Origin: Epiperipatus broadwayi
Taxonomy: Eukaryota; Onychophora; Udeonychophora; Euonychophora; Peripatidae
DNA length: 64,000 nt
Assembly: GCA_028023455.1 (NCBI GenBank)
Contig: JAQFVV010012667.1
Location: forward strand, 232,501-296,500
Direction: 5' to 3'
Shown here: positions 63,030-64,000 of the stretch, in pieces
Layout: the number at the start of each line of letters is the position of its first letter
Numbering within the stretch: position 1 is the first letter of the stretch
Notes under the pieces: model-generated
Told to the model about the DNA's origin: nothing
The model's database searches: none
What the model saw: the letters and a program-made list of their open reading frames with translations, nothing else
Made by a program: the position numbers and the translations under genes

Positions 63030-64000
63030 TTTCAATAAAGGGGTTTATTTTACTCCTATTTTCAGAAAAAAAACATAAATGGCGATTTGAATTTTAATTG
63101 AAATTGTTTTGTCTATTATTTTAGATTAAAATATGAGTCAATTTTTATAAATGCTTTTGCTGCTACGGTTTTTAAACTTCAATTAAAAGTTGTGTCCACC
63201 AGATTTCTGCTACGTAGCTAAAGCAGATTATTTAGTGACGCATCCAACAAAAGAAGGGAGGGAGCTCATACTCTCTTATTGATTTTTTTTCCTTCCCTTT
63301 TTCTCTCTCTCTCATTTTTTTATGCTCGATTTATGAAAAGATCTCGATTTGCCACTGTCTTTAAATATCATAATCAATAATTTTTCACACAAAAAATCTT
63401 TTCCTTTTTTAATATCTCTCCGTGCTGTCACTAAAATATTAATGTAATATTTTTGAGGGGGATAAGGATGAACCGAAATTAATAAAGCTTGTTTCTAAGT
63501 TAAAAATAGAAGGAAAAAAAAAGATTGGTGAATGAATTATATTAACTAATATAAGATTTTATATTCTTACGTCTACCTCAAATTGCCTTTCCGTTTGAAA
63601 TGAAATATAATTATCTTATATCCAATTATCGTCTCGTGTCGTTCCAAAACTTTTAAAATTTATATAAATACGCGTATAGATACATACGTAATCAGGGATT
63701 TTGTTTGAGAAAACAAAAAATTTGATCAAGATGAAACCTCGGGATTTGAATGATATAAAGAAATATATCTATCTCATGAAGGCTGATTTCTCTTTTCTAG
63801 TAATTTGTCCAATCAAAGGAGATCATTTCCAGCCATGTATTGTTTCATTAGTGATCGAAGTGGGTGGGTCTTTCAAAATACATATCATTAAATAAAAGTA
63901 AGTTAAACTTTATTCCCTTTCAAAGAGCAGTAGATATTTGTTTAAATTGTGTAGTCTGTTCGTGATGTAAATGTGTCTCAAATAACCTCAAGCTTTTGTA
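63030..64000 (+). promoter_or_regulatory. Possible 5' region of a gene beyond the window
   Basis: The last kilobase has a richer composition: a GTGACGCATCC word near 63236, pyrimidine tracts near 63285-63320, and a short frame starting ATGAAACCTCGGGATTTG at 63731, which ends at 63893. A good splice donor word, AAAGTAAGTT, lies at 63896-63905. The peptide (MKPRDLNDIKKY...GGSFKIHIIK) is unrecognised. This could be a first exon or untranslated exon followed by an intron, or simply chance. Confidence 0.25.

Overview
The window looks like AT-rich, non-coding nuclear DNA from an animal, most likely an invertebrate. By eye roughly a quarter of the bases are G or C, an estimate and not a count. The evidence is eukaryotic: LINE-type non-LTR retrotransposons, Penelope-like elements (PLEs) with GIY-YIG endonuclease remains, tRNA-derived SINEs with target-site duplications, and many (TA)n tracts plus one long (TATC)n tract. 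The species cannot be told from this sequence; chelicerates or molluscs would fit the mix, but that is a guess. I found no host gene I can name with confidence, and no rRNA, functional tRNA, CRISPR array or prokaryotic operon.

Layout. 1-2.1 kb is unremarkable. 2.1-10.8 kb is a nested structure: a decayed PLE with long terminal inverted arms was split inside its endonuclease region by a LINE of about 6.4 kb, which is flanked by a 16-bp target-site duplication. The LINE keeps recognisable ORF1 (zinc knuckles) and ORF2 (APE endonuclease, reverse transcriptase, C-terminal Cys/His motif) but is dead through frameshifts and stops. 10.8-18.8 kb is mostly bare, with a GC-richer island at about 12.9-14.5 kb holding an unidentified 97-codon ORF, a SINE at 17.0 kb and an inverted-repeat element at 18.2-18.5 kb. 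18.8-21.3 kb is a decayed RTE-like LINE. It is followed by a PLE-derived foldback (21.4-21.9 kb) and a tandem plus inverted array of a 364-bp unit carrying a CCAAT box (22.0-23.0 kb). 23-41.6 kb is largely featureless apart from a short hairpin insertion (24.4 kb), an RTE 3' end (25.3 kb), a possible decayed P-loop fragment (28.7 kb) and a higher-complexity island (31.0-33.5 kb).

41.6-43.5 kb holds a 340-bp (TATC)n tract and a second copy of the first PLE family. At 46.4 kb there is a perfect 93-bp inverted repeat with a 10-nt spacer. Further RTE 3' ends lie at 47.3-48.1 kb (+) and 53.5-54.7 kb (-); PLE terminal pieces at 49.2 and 51.1 kb; a SINE at 52.4 kb; and the 3' end of a second PLE family at 56.0-56.9 kb (-), whose tail contains a tRNA-like segment. 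57.0-57.5 kb is a short tandem repeat that could encode a Lys/Pro-rich peptide. The last 2 kb are again more complex and may be regulatory sequence or the 5' end of a gene lying beyond the window.

Nothing here forms a working gene system. The most unusual items are the 93-bp palindrome, the inverted-arm organisation of the PLE family and its coding-free derivatives, the CCAAT-bearing palindromic array, and (TA)n tracts that have expanded inside transposon reading frames, one of them exactly at the YIG codons of a GIY-YIG nuclease.
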